DNA of 5,829 nt from assembly GCA_005878325.1 (NCBI GenBank), contig VBMR01000014.1, forward strand, positions 1 to 5,829. The letters run 5' to 3'. Positions within the stretch are counted from its first letter, which is position 1; the number at the start of each line of letters is the position of its first letter. The stretch comes from Methanobacteriota archaeon. Lineage in GTDB: Archaea; Thermoplasmatota; Thermoplasmata; RBG-16-68-12. This document shows positions 1 to 5,581 of the stretch, one piece after another. The position numbers and the translations under genes are program-made. The notes beneath the pieces were generated by a model that was not told the DNA's origin, did no database searches, and was given only the letters and a program-made list of their open reading frames with translations.

Positions 1-1048
1 GCGGACGCAGGGGCGACTCGAGGCCGCGGTTGATCGTGATCTGGGCGATCGTCGCATAGTACTTCGACGCGTGTTCGAGGGATCGGAGGACGGACGACAG
101 GAGGCGATTGGCCGGAGGAATCGACCGCGACCGCGATGGTTCCCCGCCGCCGTTCGACGCGAGACGACCGAGTTCCTCGACGAGCGCCGCGTGGCGATCC
201 AGGGACTCGTTTGCCTTCTTCAAATCGGTCGCGAAAAAGGATGTCATCGCGAGGTCGATGACCTTCTCGAGCTTCGACTTCAGCGCCGCGACCGTCCTCC
301 CAAAGGCCTTCGATGGAGGGAGGCGGGTGCTACGTTGGGTCGAAATTTCCAGGGCGAGCTCTTCCCAGAGGTCTCCCACGTTCTCGAGGCTGACCGAAAT
401 GACCCGATCTCCCAGGAGATGCCGCGGTTCCGTCACGCCGACCTTCGCCGCGATCGATCGGTTCTGGGCGGCGAGTAGGAGTTGACGGACGACGAGCCAG
501 TACAGCCGATCCACCTCTACTTCCATGCGAGCGACTTCATCGATTCGTCCGGCGGGTTCCCCCGCGAGGATGCCGAGGACGAGCTTTTCCATTCGAGACG
601 TCAAATAATGGAGTCGGCGGAGAAGGCCGTCGATTGGAAAGCGCGTCGGCTCCACGAAGTTCTCGATCGTCACAAACCGCGGTCCCTGATTCACAATCGT
701 CAGCCCGGTGAGGCCACGGACGGCCTCGTGGATTTCCTGGAGTCGTCCCGGGGTGAGCTCCTCGCGGCTCCGAATCCGAATCGTGTTGCATCCGGTGATG
801 TAGTTTCCCGTGATTAGCCGGGTGAGGGCTTCAGGCTCATCCCACGCATCCGCGTCGATCGTCGCCTCGGCAGGGGACGGATATTCCTCCTTGGGTCCGA
901 CCCGCACCCGAAGGCTTCCGTCGTCCTCGACCACCATGCTGACCACGGATCCAGGACGGACTCCGTTCGACTCCGCCCAGGCCTTGGGAACGGATACCCC
1001 GAGGCTCGAGTACCCGAGTTTCTGGACCTTGCGGGTTTCCAACTCCAT
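1..1048 (-). CDS. AbrB-PhoU fusion, phosphate uptake regulator family (3' end cut by window edge)
   Basis: The reading frame stays open from an ATG at 1048 down to base 1, giving about 349 residues with no stop, so the gene is partial. Residues 4-48 form an AbrB/SpoVT-like swapped-hairpin domain (TRKVQKLGYSSLGVSVPKAW, then a VRPGSVV strand), the usual N-terminus of archaeal PhoU-like proteins. After a linker domain (about 50-130), residues 137 onward are helical and PhoU-like. They include a metal-binding-type ExxxD at E176-D180 in MEVEVDRLYW and another in LENVGDLWEEL. The second half ends in SLEHASKYYATIAQI, a PhoU-like final helix in which the expected Asp is Lys. The length suggests only a few residues are missing. 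Known PhoU proteins modulate phosphate transport and signalling; the AbrB part suggests DNA or protein binding. No pst transporter genes lie in the window, so the substrate is inferred from family only. The start is supported by a TATA-like box about 27 bases upstream, implying a leaderless mRNA. Confidence 0.88.
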   Translation of the reverse strand, partial: MELETRKVQKLGYSSLGVSVPKAWAESNGVRPGSVVSMVVEDDGSLRVRVGPKEEYPSPAEATIDADAWDEPEALTRLITGNYITGCNTIRIRSREELTPGRLQEIHEAVRGLTGLTIVNQGPRFVTIENFVEPTRFPIDGLLRRLHYLTSRMEKLVLGILAGEPAGRIDEVARMEVEVDRLYWLVVRQLLLAAQNRSIAAKVGVTEPRHLLGDRVISVSLENVGDLWEELALEISTQRSTRLPPSKAFGRTVAALKSKLEKVIDLAMTSFFATDLKKANESLDRHAALVEELGRLASNGGGEPSRSRSIPPANRLLSSVLRSLEHASKYYATIAQITINRGLESPLRP

Positions 1049-1072
1049 GGACTCGATATATGTCCAACGGAG

Positions 1073-1078
1073 TAAATA
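1073..1078 (-). promoter_or_regulatory. TATA-like box of the PhoU-family gene
   Basis: On the minus strand this reads TATTTA. Its centre is about 27 bases upstream of the ATG at 1048, the distance expected when an archaeal transcript begins at or next to the start codon. No Shine-Dalgarno motif precedes the ATG, which fits leaderless translation. A second AT-rich stretch, CATATATC, lies too close to the ATG to serve as the box. Confidence 0.5.
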
Positions 1079-1113
1079 GGTACGGTGTTGTTACAAGCGA
1101 GGGCGCCGAACGT

Positions 1114-1134
1114 ACGACCCTCGACTTGGGTCGT
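1114..1134. promoter_or_regulatory. Perfect 7-bp inverted repeat in divergent intergenic region (candidate operator)
   Basis: ACGACCC (1114-1120) and GGGTCGT (1128-1134) are exact reverse complements separated by 7 bases, and the right arm runs into TTTT. The repeat lies between the divergent PhoU-family and reductase genes, about 36 bases upstream of the PhoU TATA-like box and 66 bases upstream of the reductase ATG. Because no gene ends here, an operator for a dimeric regulator is more likely than a terminator, although the T-run would also fit an RNA hairpin. The regulator is unknown. Confidence 0.4.
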
Positions 1135-1200
1135 TTTCGTCGCCGACTGGGCTTGTGTCCCAAAAACCTCATGAGTTTCCCCGCAGATGCGAGCCGTTAG

Positions 1201-2388
1201 ATGGATCGCACCGTGGACGTCCTGGTCGTCGGCGCAGGTCCGACCGGGAGCACGGCGGCGAAGTATGCGGCTCGCGGTGGCGCCGACGTCCTCCTGATTG
1301 AGAAGCGGTCAGAGATCGGGACGCCCGTGCGGTGTGGGGAGGGAGTCGCGAAGCGGTGGCTCGACGAAATCGGCCTTTCCCCCAGCACCGAGTTCATCTG
1401 TCACGAAGTCGACGGTGCGCGGGTCGTCGCACCGGACGGGACCGCCCTGATCGTCGACGAGACCCGCGCCGGAAACGAGTGCGGCTATGTCCTGGAACGG
1501 GACCTGTTCGATCGCCACCTGGCGAAGGAAGCCGCGAAGGCCGGGGCCGAGATCCTGATCAAGACGAGTGCGGCCGGCCTGCTGCGGGAAGACGGCCAGG
1601 TGGTGGGCGCGCGGTGTGAGCACATGGGGGATCACTTCGACGTCCGCGCCGGCGTGGTGATCGGTGCGGACGGATTCGAGAGCCAGGTCGGCCGTTGGGC
1701 GGGCCTGGAGACGCACCTCCGAACCCGGGACATCGCTGCGTGCCTCCAGTATACGATGGTCGGCGTGAACGGGGACCCGCGGCATCACGACATCTACCTC
1801 GGGAGTTGTGCGCCCGGAGGCTATGCCTGGGTGTTCTGGAAAAGCGACGACACGGCCAACGTGGGCATCGGGGTGAATCTCTCCAAGATCCGGGATCGGG
1901 CGGAAGCGAAACGCTACTTGGACGATTTGATCGGCCGCACGCCGAGCCTTGCTAAAGGGGAGATCATCGAGGAAGTCGCGGGCGCCGTCAGCGTCTCGAT
2001 GCCTCTGGAACGGACCGCGGCACCGGGAGTCCTCCTCGCGGGGGATGCCGCAAGGCTCATCGATCCCCTGACCGGCGGCGGCATCCTGAATGGATGTCTG
2101 TCCGGCAAGTACGCGGGAGAGGCCGCCGCGAACGCGGTCGCCACGGGCGATCTGCGGGACAGGCCCTTCGTGGAGTACGAGCGCCGGTGGAAGGCCCGTC
2201 TCGAGGAAGAGCTGGCGAGTCACTATCTCATCAAAGAGCGACTCCTCCATCTGGAGGACGAAACGATCAACAAGGCAATCCGTTCCGTCGTCGAGGCGAA
2301 ACCGGAGCGCATCACCGCGGGCACGGTCCTCGAGGCCATCCGGACTCGTCATCCAGAGATCTTGTCGGTCTTCGAAGGCCTCCTGTGA
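1201..2388 (+). CDS. Geranylgeranyl reductase family flavoprotein (digeranylgeranylglycerophospholipid reductase)
   Basis: This 395-residue FAD protein matches the archaeal geranylgeranyl reductase family in length and motif order. The family reduces double bonds of the geranylgeranyl chains of ether lipids at the membrane, making saturated phytanyl chains. Visible motifs are the N-terminal dinucleotide fold GAGPTG (11-16) with acidic E34 closing the second strand, the family motif PVRCGEGV (42-49), YVLERDLFDR (96-105), IGADGFES (154-161), the substrate-pocket motif PGGYAWVFWK (205-214), and the second FAD motif GDAARLIDPLTGGGI (281-295). The usual Pro of the GYxWxFPK signature is Trp at 213. 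The ATG at 1201 is fixed by an in-frame TAG directly upstream. There is no Shine-Dalgarno motif, so the message is probably leaderless or short-leadered; a clear TATA box was not found (AAAAAC at 1162-1167 is a weak candidate). The gene stands alone, divergent from the PhoU gene and convergent with the GTPase gene. Paralogues in this family can act on other isoprenoids, so the exact substrate is inferred. Confidence 0.93.
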   Translation: MDRTVDVLVVGAGPTGSTAAKYAARGGADVLLIEKRSEIGTPVRCGEGVAKRWLDEIGLSPSTEFICHEVDGARVVAPDGTALIVDETRAGNECGYVLERDLFDRHLAKEAAKAGAEILIKTSAAGLLREDGQVVGARCEHMGDHFDVRAGVVIGADGFESQVGRWAGLETHLRTRDIAACLQYTMVGVNGDPRHHDIYLGSCAPGGYAWVFWKSDDTANVGIGVNLSKIRDRAEAKRYLDDLIGRTPSLAKGEIIEEVAGAVSVSMPLERTAAPGVLLAGDAARLIDPLTGGGILNGCLSGKYAGEAAANAVATGDLRDRPFVEYERRWKARLEEELASHYLIKERLLHLEDETINKAIRSVVEAKPERITAGTVLEAIRTRHPEILSVFEGLL

Positions 2389-2392
2389 AAGG

Positions 2393-2411
2393 CCATCGCG
2401 TCAAGCGATGG
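2393..2411. terminator. Hairpin in the convergent gap, candidate bidirectional terminator
   Basis: CCATCGC (2393-2399) pairs perfectly with GCGATGG (2405-2411) around a 5-base loop. It fills most of the 29-base gap between the stops of two convergent genes, so it would form in both transcripts. There is no strong T-run on either side, so it may act as a 3'-end-stabilising hairpin rather than a classical terminator. The position supports a 3'-end role; the mechanism is inferred. Confidence 0.45.
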
Positions 2412-2417
2412 GTCCAA

Positions 2418-3185
2418 TCAATCTTTCTGGAGGTCTTCGCCGCCCTCGAAGGTATGTTGGACCTGGCTGTACAGCTCCTCGAAGCCGAAAGGGAGGTCGG
2501 ACGACACCGGAAAGATTCGTCGGTACACTCCGATCGTCTCCATGCTTTTCAGGAACTCAACGTCCAGGAGGGTCTTCGGCGTCGTGCCATCCGTGAAGAG
2601 GGCCTCATAGAGAGCGAACGGGTCGAGGGACCACTTCACGACCCGCTCCAAATCCTCTTCCGCCAAGATGTCCGCCTTGCTCAACACATTCAGGAAGGGC
2701 ACGCCATGTCGAAACTGGACCGTCGCGCTCAGGAGCACGGACGACACGAACCCCGAAGGGACCTTGACGAGCGCGGGGTCGCTCAAATAGATGAGCGCAG
2801 AGTCTTCGCGGCCGAAGGCGTCGATCAGCACGCCCCCGGAGGCGCGGAAGGTGAACAGCTCGATCTGTCCCGGCGTATCGATCAGGATGTAGTTGGTCTC
2901 GAACGTCTCGAGGACCTCCGCGAGTTCCTGCGCATTCATCGCGATCATGTCCGCGGCGGCGACCTGCGCTCCGTTTGGGCCCAGGTCCTGTTCCTGCATG
3001 ATCTCGTCCAACCGGACGTAGTCCCGGACGTCCAGGTCGGGCGCATACCGTATCGCCTCGGCCCCCGGATCCAGGTTCGCGGTCACGCAGTCGAGGCCTT
3101 GGGCGTTCAGCCATTGCTGGAACGCGTAGACCATCGTCGACTTGCCCGAACCGGCCGTTCCCACGAAGTACAGGTTCCGCGCCAT
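2418..3185 (-). CDS. GPN-loop GTPase (archaeal XAB1/Gpn family ATP/GTP-binding protein)
   Basis: The product has 255 residues, typical for the archaeal family. Motifs in order: P-loop GTAGSGKST (9-17), the switch region NLDPGAE (37-43) followed by YAPDLDVRDYV (47-57), the defining Gly-Pro-Asn loop in LGPNGA (68-73), the G3 motif DTPGQIELF (103-111), and a G4-like SKAD at 168-171 in place of NKxD. GPN GTPases dimerise and, in eukaryotes, assist RNA polymerase assembly and import. The archaeal role is not settled, so polymerase assembly here is inference. The ATG at 3185 gives the standard start MARNLYFVG just before the P-loop. The frame stays open upstream to 3761, but that stretch is antisense to the Nudix-like gene and lacks family sequence. 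The gene is divergent from the Nudix-like gene across 96 bases and converges on the lipid reductase. Confidence 0.95.
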   Translation of the reverse strand: MARNLYFVGTAGSGKSTMVYAFQQWLNAQGLDCVTANLDPGAEAIRYAPDLDVRDYVRLDEIMQEQDLGPNGAQVAAADMIAMNAQELAEVLETFETNYILIDTPGQIELFTFRASGGVLIDAFGREDSALIYLSDPALVKVPSGFVSSVLLSATVQFRHGVPFLNVLSKADILAEEDLERVVKWSLDPFALYEALFTDGTTPKTLLDVEFLKSMETIGVYRRIFPVSSDLPFGFEELYSQVQHTFEGGEDLQKD

Positions 3186-3281
3186 GGGACGCCCCGCGAA
3201 CGGGACGGAAGGGCATGAAGGTTCGCGGCGATCGCCCGAAGAAGCAGGAAAGTTGAAACGCGACGCGGAATTTGTCGGGCC
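3186..3281. other. Divergent intergenic region between the GTPase and Nudix-like genes
   Basis: These 96 bases must hold both promoters. For the plus-strand gene, a weak TATA-like TTGAAAC at 3253-3259 is centred about 26 bases before the ATG at 3282, which would fit a leaderless start. For the minus-strand GTPase no convincing box is seen at the matching distance. No strong Shine-Dalgarno motif is visible on either side. Confidence 0.35.
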
Positions 3282-3809
3282 ATGGCGACGGAGCGAAAGT
3301 TCACCCGGTTCAATCCTGCGGACCGACCCGTGACGACCCGCGAAATCCCGGAGGGTGGAATATGCCTCTCCACATTCGTCGTGATCAGTGAACCGGGTCA
3401 CTCGGAGCGGATCCTGATGGGGCACCTGAACCCCTCCGCCCCGTGGGACCACATCGGCGCCTTGGATCCGGAGCGGGCGGAGGCAAATAGCCACGGTTGG
3501 ATGCTTCCCTCGAGTCACCTCCTGCTCGGCGAGTCCCCCGAGGCCGCGGCGGACCGGATCCTGAAGGAGCAGCTCGGCCTTCAATTGCTCGAACTGGAGG
3601 GCCCCTACGTGTACTCCGAGGTGTACGGCGCGAAGAACCACTGGGACATCCACTTCGTGTTCGTCGGGGAGCGGGACCAGGTGGGCCAACATCCCGCGTG
3701 GTCGGACCTCGCCTTCGTCGACGTGAACGACACCCCGAGGGACCAAATCGCGCGGTACCACGAGGACATCCTGGCGCTCATCGGCCGATGGAACCCGGCG
3801 CGAGGCTGA
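3282..3809 (+). CDS. Nudix-fold protein with degenerate Nudix box, possibly non-hydrolytic
   Basis: The product has 175 residues. The fold is indicated by an early strand block GGICLSTFVVISEPG (25-39), then WMLPSSHLLLGESPEAAADR (73-92), ILKEQLGL (93-100), and a later strand pair VYSEVYGAKNHWDIHFVFVGE. Aligned to the Nudix signature Gx5Ex7REUxEExGU, the first Gly is Ser78, the Glu after the conserved Arg92 is Ile93, and the second Glu of EE is Gln97. E84, R92, E96 and G99 remain. Since the replaced glutamates normally bind catalytic Mg2+, ordinary hydrolase activity is doubtful; a ligand-binding or regulatory role is an inference. The tail after residue 135 has a Trp/Asp-rich segment and a final helix. 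The start at 3282 is the first ATG of the frame and leaves 96 bases for the divergent promoters. No operon partner is evident: the next gene has its own TATA box. Confidence 0.8.
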   Translation: MATERKFTRFNPADRPVTTREIPEGGICLSTFVVISEPGHSERILMGHLNPSAPWDHIGALDPERAEANSHGWMLPSSHLLLGESPEAAADRILKEQLGLQLLELEGPYVYSEVYGAKNHWDIHFVFVGERDQVGQHPAWSDLAFVDVNDTPRDQIARYHEDILALIGRWNPARG

Positions 3810-3861
3810 CGCGGGACCTTCGCCTCACCGTATTCCAAAATCGAACATTCTCACCGGCAAC

Positions 3862-3869
3862 TATATTTT
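3862..3869 (+). promoter_or_regulatory. TATA box of the membrane protein / Roadblock operon
   Basis: TATATTTT stands out in GC-rich surroundings and is the best TATA box in the window. Its centre is about 42 bases upstream of the ATG at 3908, predicting transcription from about 3892 and a leader of roughly 15 bases. That leader contains GGGCGGTC, a partial match to an archaeal Shine-Dalgarno sequence. An ATG at 3882 gives only a 16-codon frame and would lie upstream of the predicted start site. Confidence 0.65.
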
Positions 3870-3907
3870 CCGACCCTCGAGATGGGAACGTACCGGGCGG
3901 TCGAACG

Positions 3908-4333
3908 ATGGACCTCGTCCAATGGGCCGTGCTGATCGCCTTCGAGGGCGTTATCGGAGGGACTTCGGTCCTGCTGAGCCTGACGTACCTCTCGTTCGCG
4001 CGGATGGAGAAGGATGTCCGCCGAGCTCGGATGTTCATCATGGCCGACCGCATCAAGCGATTCCTCGGCGCCTTCACCACGGGGTTCGTCGTCCTCGCCC
4101 TGACCTTCTCGACGGCCTTCCTCGGGATCACCCTTCCCGCCGCTGTTGCGACTGGCGCCTTCTTCTTCTTCCTCGGCACGGTCGCCTATGGCATCGTCGA
4201 ACTCTACTTTATCGTTCGACCCAGGCAAGCCGTCCGCACGCTCGGAGGGAAGTCCTGGCACCCGGCGCTTCGCCCGAAGGCGAGTCCACGCGCCGTCGAG
4301 CCCACGGAGGACGATCACGATGCCACGAGCTGA
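3908..4333 (+). CDS. Small membrane protein with three predicted transmembrane helices
   Basis: This 141-residue protein is not recognised as a named family. Hydrophobic segments lie at about residues 6-30, 52-74 and 77-103. The loop at 31-51 (FARMEKDVRRARMFIMADRI region) is rich in Arg and Lys, and the C-terminal tail (104-141) starts RPRQ and ends in an acidic EPTEDDHD stretch. By the positive-inside rule the N-terminus is outside and both the basic loop and the tail are cytoplasmic. The ATG at 3908 is chosen because it sits just after a good TATA box and directly before the first helix; the frame is open further upstream, but that part overlaps the Nudix-like gene. Its end overlaps the start of the Roadblock gene by 14 bases, so the two are almost certainly co-transcribed and perhaps work together. 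No catalytic motif is seen. Confidence 0.75.
   Translation: MDLVQWAVLIAFEGVIGGTSVLLSLTYLSFARMEKDVRRARMFIMADRIKRFLGAFTTGFVVLALTFSTAFLGITLPAAVATGAFFFFLGTVAYGIVELYFIVRPRQAVRTLGGKSWHPALRPKASPRAVEPTEDDHDATS
4306..4316 (+). promoter_or_regulatory. Strong Shine-Dalgarno site for the Roadblock gene
   Basis: GGAGGACGATC, ending 3 bases before the ATG at 4320, is close to the full archaeal anti-16S complement GGAGGTGATC; the GGAGG core is 9 bases from the ATG. It lies inside the coding sequence of the upstream membrane protein gene. It decides the start of the downstream gene and marks it as an internal operon cistron translated through a Shine-Dalgarno interaction, unlike the leaderless-looking genes elsewhere in the window. 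Confidence 0.75.
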
Positions 4334-5153
4334 GATCCACGCCGAGGTGATCGACACCGCCCCGATGGGGCTGGAAGGAATCGAGGCGCAGCTGGACCAG
4401 GTGCTCCAGGGATTGCGGCGCAAGATCAAGGGCGTCCGCGGGTCCGTGGTGGCCGATTCGAACGGCTTGGTCGTTGCCAGCGATATTCGCGCCGGTGTGA
4501 GCCCCGCGATCCTCGCGGCGATGAGCACCCTGATCGCCCAATCCGCGGGAAGCGTGTTCGAGAACATAGAAATGGAGGGACCAGATTCCATTCTGATGGA
4601 AGGCCCCAAGTCGAACGTGATCGTCAAACACATCCCCGTTGCCGACGTAACGCTCCTCGCCCTGGTCGAGAAGACGACGAACCTCGGGATCCTGAAGATC
4701 GAGATCGATCGGGCTGCTGAAGGGGTTGCGACGGCGCTCGGATTTCTCGCGCAAACCCCTGCGCGAACGGGAATCTCCGAGCTCTTCGTCATGACGAAGG
4801 GGGGAATTCTCATTCGACATTACTCGGACACCCTCCGAACGGACCTCGATCGAGACGTACTGAGCGGCATGCTGATCGCCGTTCAGCAATTTGTCCAGCA
4901 AACGCTCGCCTCGAAGTCCGGGAGCTTGAGTCAACTTCGGTACGGAGAACAGAGCATCTTCTTCTTCCGGGGGACCCAAACCGTCGCGGCCGCCGTCGCC
5001 AAAAACGCGACCCCGGAGGCCCTCCAGTACCACGTCCTCGATGCGCTGCAGGATTTCGAGGACCGGTTTGGGGCCACGCTCGAGTCGTGGAACGGCGACG
5101 TGAGCGCATTCCCCGGCATCGACGACTGCTTCGAGAAGATCATCAAGAGCTAG
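4320..5153 (+). CDS. Roadblock/LC7-domain protein with a second, longin/profilin-like C-terminal domain
   Basis: The product has 277 residues. Residues about 22-140 form a Roadblock/LC7 domain: an initial helix (LDQVLQGLRRKIKGVRG), a strand pair VVADSNGLVVAS, a long helix (SPAILAAMSTLIAQSAGSVF) and the strands SNVIVKHI, VTLLALVEK and LGILKIEID. Residues about 152-277 repeat the same order with different sequence: ISELFVMTKGGILIRHYSD (two strands), a helix LSGMLIAVQQFVQQTL, strands LRYGEQSIFFFRG and VAAAVAKN, then a long helix ALQYHVLDALQDFEDRFG and the tail WNGDVSAFPGIDDCFEKII. This suggests a longin- or profilin-like domain, which is inference from pattern. Roadblock proteins such as MglB regulate small GTPases or serve as scaffolds. 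No signal peptide or membrane helix is seen, so it is cytoplasmic, probably anchored or coupled through the overlapping membrane protein gene. The start is fixed by a strong Shine-Dalgarno site. No Ras-like GTPase is in the window. Confidence 0.88.
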   Translation: MPRAEIHAEVIDTAPMGLEGIEAQLDQVLQGLRRKIKGVRGSVVADSNGLVVASDIRAGVSPAILAAMSTLIAQSAGSVFENIEMEGPDSILMEGPKSNVIVKHIPVADVTLLALVEKTTNLGILKIEIDRAAEGVATALGFLAQTPARTGISELFVMTKGGILIRHYSDTLRTDLDRDVLSGMLIAVQQFVQQTLASKSGSLSQLRYGEQSIFFFRGTQTVAAAVAKNATPEALQYHVLDALQDFEDRFGATLESWNGDVSAFPGIDDCFEKIIKS

Positions 5154-5321
5154 ACCCGCACAGACATGCGTCGTGACTCGGCTCGGTCATAGCAGTCTCA
5201 AGCCCGGCCCGGACGCGGCATCCGCGAGGGGAATTGTATCGATTCCATTCGGTCAGCACGCCCGAACGGATTCGAAACCCAGGTCCAAAGTGTCGGCAAA
5301 CAGGTCGACTATGGACGGCCA
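5154..5321. other. Non-coding region downstream of the Roadblock gene
   Basis: This 168-base stretch separates two convergent genes. It holds short hairpins: CGCGG/CCGCG (5214-5218 with 5222-5226, 3-base loop) and GGAAT/ATTCC (5230-5234 with 5242-5246, 7-base loop). Either could mark a transcript 3' end, but neither is followed by a strong T-run. No convincing gene or tRNA was found. Confidence 0.35.
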
Positions 5322-5540
5322 TCAGGTAGTCTTGAACTCCGTGCCAGGCTCTTCTTTCGCTCTTTGGATTTTCACGGCTTCAGCGATGAGCCTCCGCACG
5401 ATCGCTGACCGCGATGTGCGATGGAGTCGTGCCAACCGACTCAAGTTGTTCCATGTCGGGGCATCAAGAGTCAGCTGGTGTGCACGTTGACGCTCACTCG
5501 CAGCACGTCGTATTCGACCTCGTCTCTTGGTGCGGGCCAT
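5322..5540 (-). CDS. Small ribbon-helix-helix-type DNA-binding protein
   Basis: The product has 72 residues. The N-terminal arm (1-20) is very basic, with nine Arg/Lys. Residues 21-26 (HQLTLD) fit the short DNA-reading strand, 27-39 (APTWNNLSRLARL) the first helix, and 43-58 (SRSAIVRRLIAEAVKI) the second helix, where SRSAIVRRLI resembles the turn and helix of MetJ/Arc-type repressors. Such proteins dimerise through the strand and bind operators; antitoxins of toxin-antitoxin pairs share this fold. No toxin gene follows: the next gene downstream is on the other strand and 168 bases away. A TATA-like TATTATA is centred about 38 bases upstream of the ATG. Repeated CGTCAC elements lie between box and start, suggesting autoregulation. 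The fold is inferred from pattern, not from a match to a named family member. Confidence 0.6.
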   Translation of the reverse strand: MARTKRRGRIRRAASERQRAHQLTLDAPTWNNLSRLARLHRTSRSAIVRRLIAEAVKIQRAKEEPGTEFKTT

Positions 5541-5542
5541 TT

Positions 5543-5566
5543 CGTCACACGCTCCTCCATCGTCAC
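5543..5566. promoter_or_regulatory. CGTCAC direct repeat, candidate operator of the small regulator
   Basis: CGTCAC occurs at 5543-5548 and again at 5561-5566, 18 bases apart, with flanking TTCGT (5541-5545) and ACGAA (5565-5569) forming an inverted pair. The block lies between the TATA-like box and the start codon of the ribbon-helix-helix gene, where a bound repressor would block transcription. Short repeated half-sites are typical of this repressor fold; binding itself is inferred. Confidence 0.3.
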
Positions 5567-5574
5567 GAAGGCCC

Positions 5575-5581
5575 TATAATA
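5575..5581 (-). promoter_or_regulatory. TATA-like box of the small regulator gene
   Basis: On the minus strand this reads TATTATA. It is centred about 38 bases upstream of the ATG at 5540, predicting a transcription start about 12 bases before the ATG. A GGAGG (5558 to 5554 on the minus strand) lies 13 bases from the ATG and may fall just outside the message, so its use for ribosome binding is uncertain. Confidence 0.45.

Noticed and set aside
71..817. Plus-strand frames of 111-135 codons in the first 820 bases
   Set aside because: They are antisense to the continuous PhoU-family frame, which carries clear AbrB and PhoU sequence; these show none.
1309..2352. Long 347-codon open frame antisense to the geranylgeranyl reductase gene
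   Set aside because: It mirrors a strong, motif-complete gene on the other strand in GC-rich DNA, and its translation shows no domain; such antisense frames are a by-product of codon bias.
2094..3218. 374-codon plus-strand frame across the reductase end and the GTPase gene
   Set aside because: It is a shadow of two well-supported genes, crosses their convergent hairpin, and has low-complexity Arg-rich sequence without motifs.
3186..3761. Upstream extension of the GPN GTPase frame
   Set aside because: The extension is antisense to the Nudix-like gene, has no family similarity, and the ATG at 3185 gives the standard N-terminus directly before the P-loop.
5261..5300. tRNA-like T-loop GGATTCGAAACCC
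   Set aside because: The flanking 5-base arms do not pair on either strand, and no matching acceptor or anticodon stem was found.
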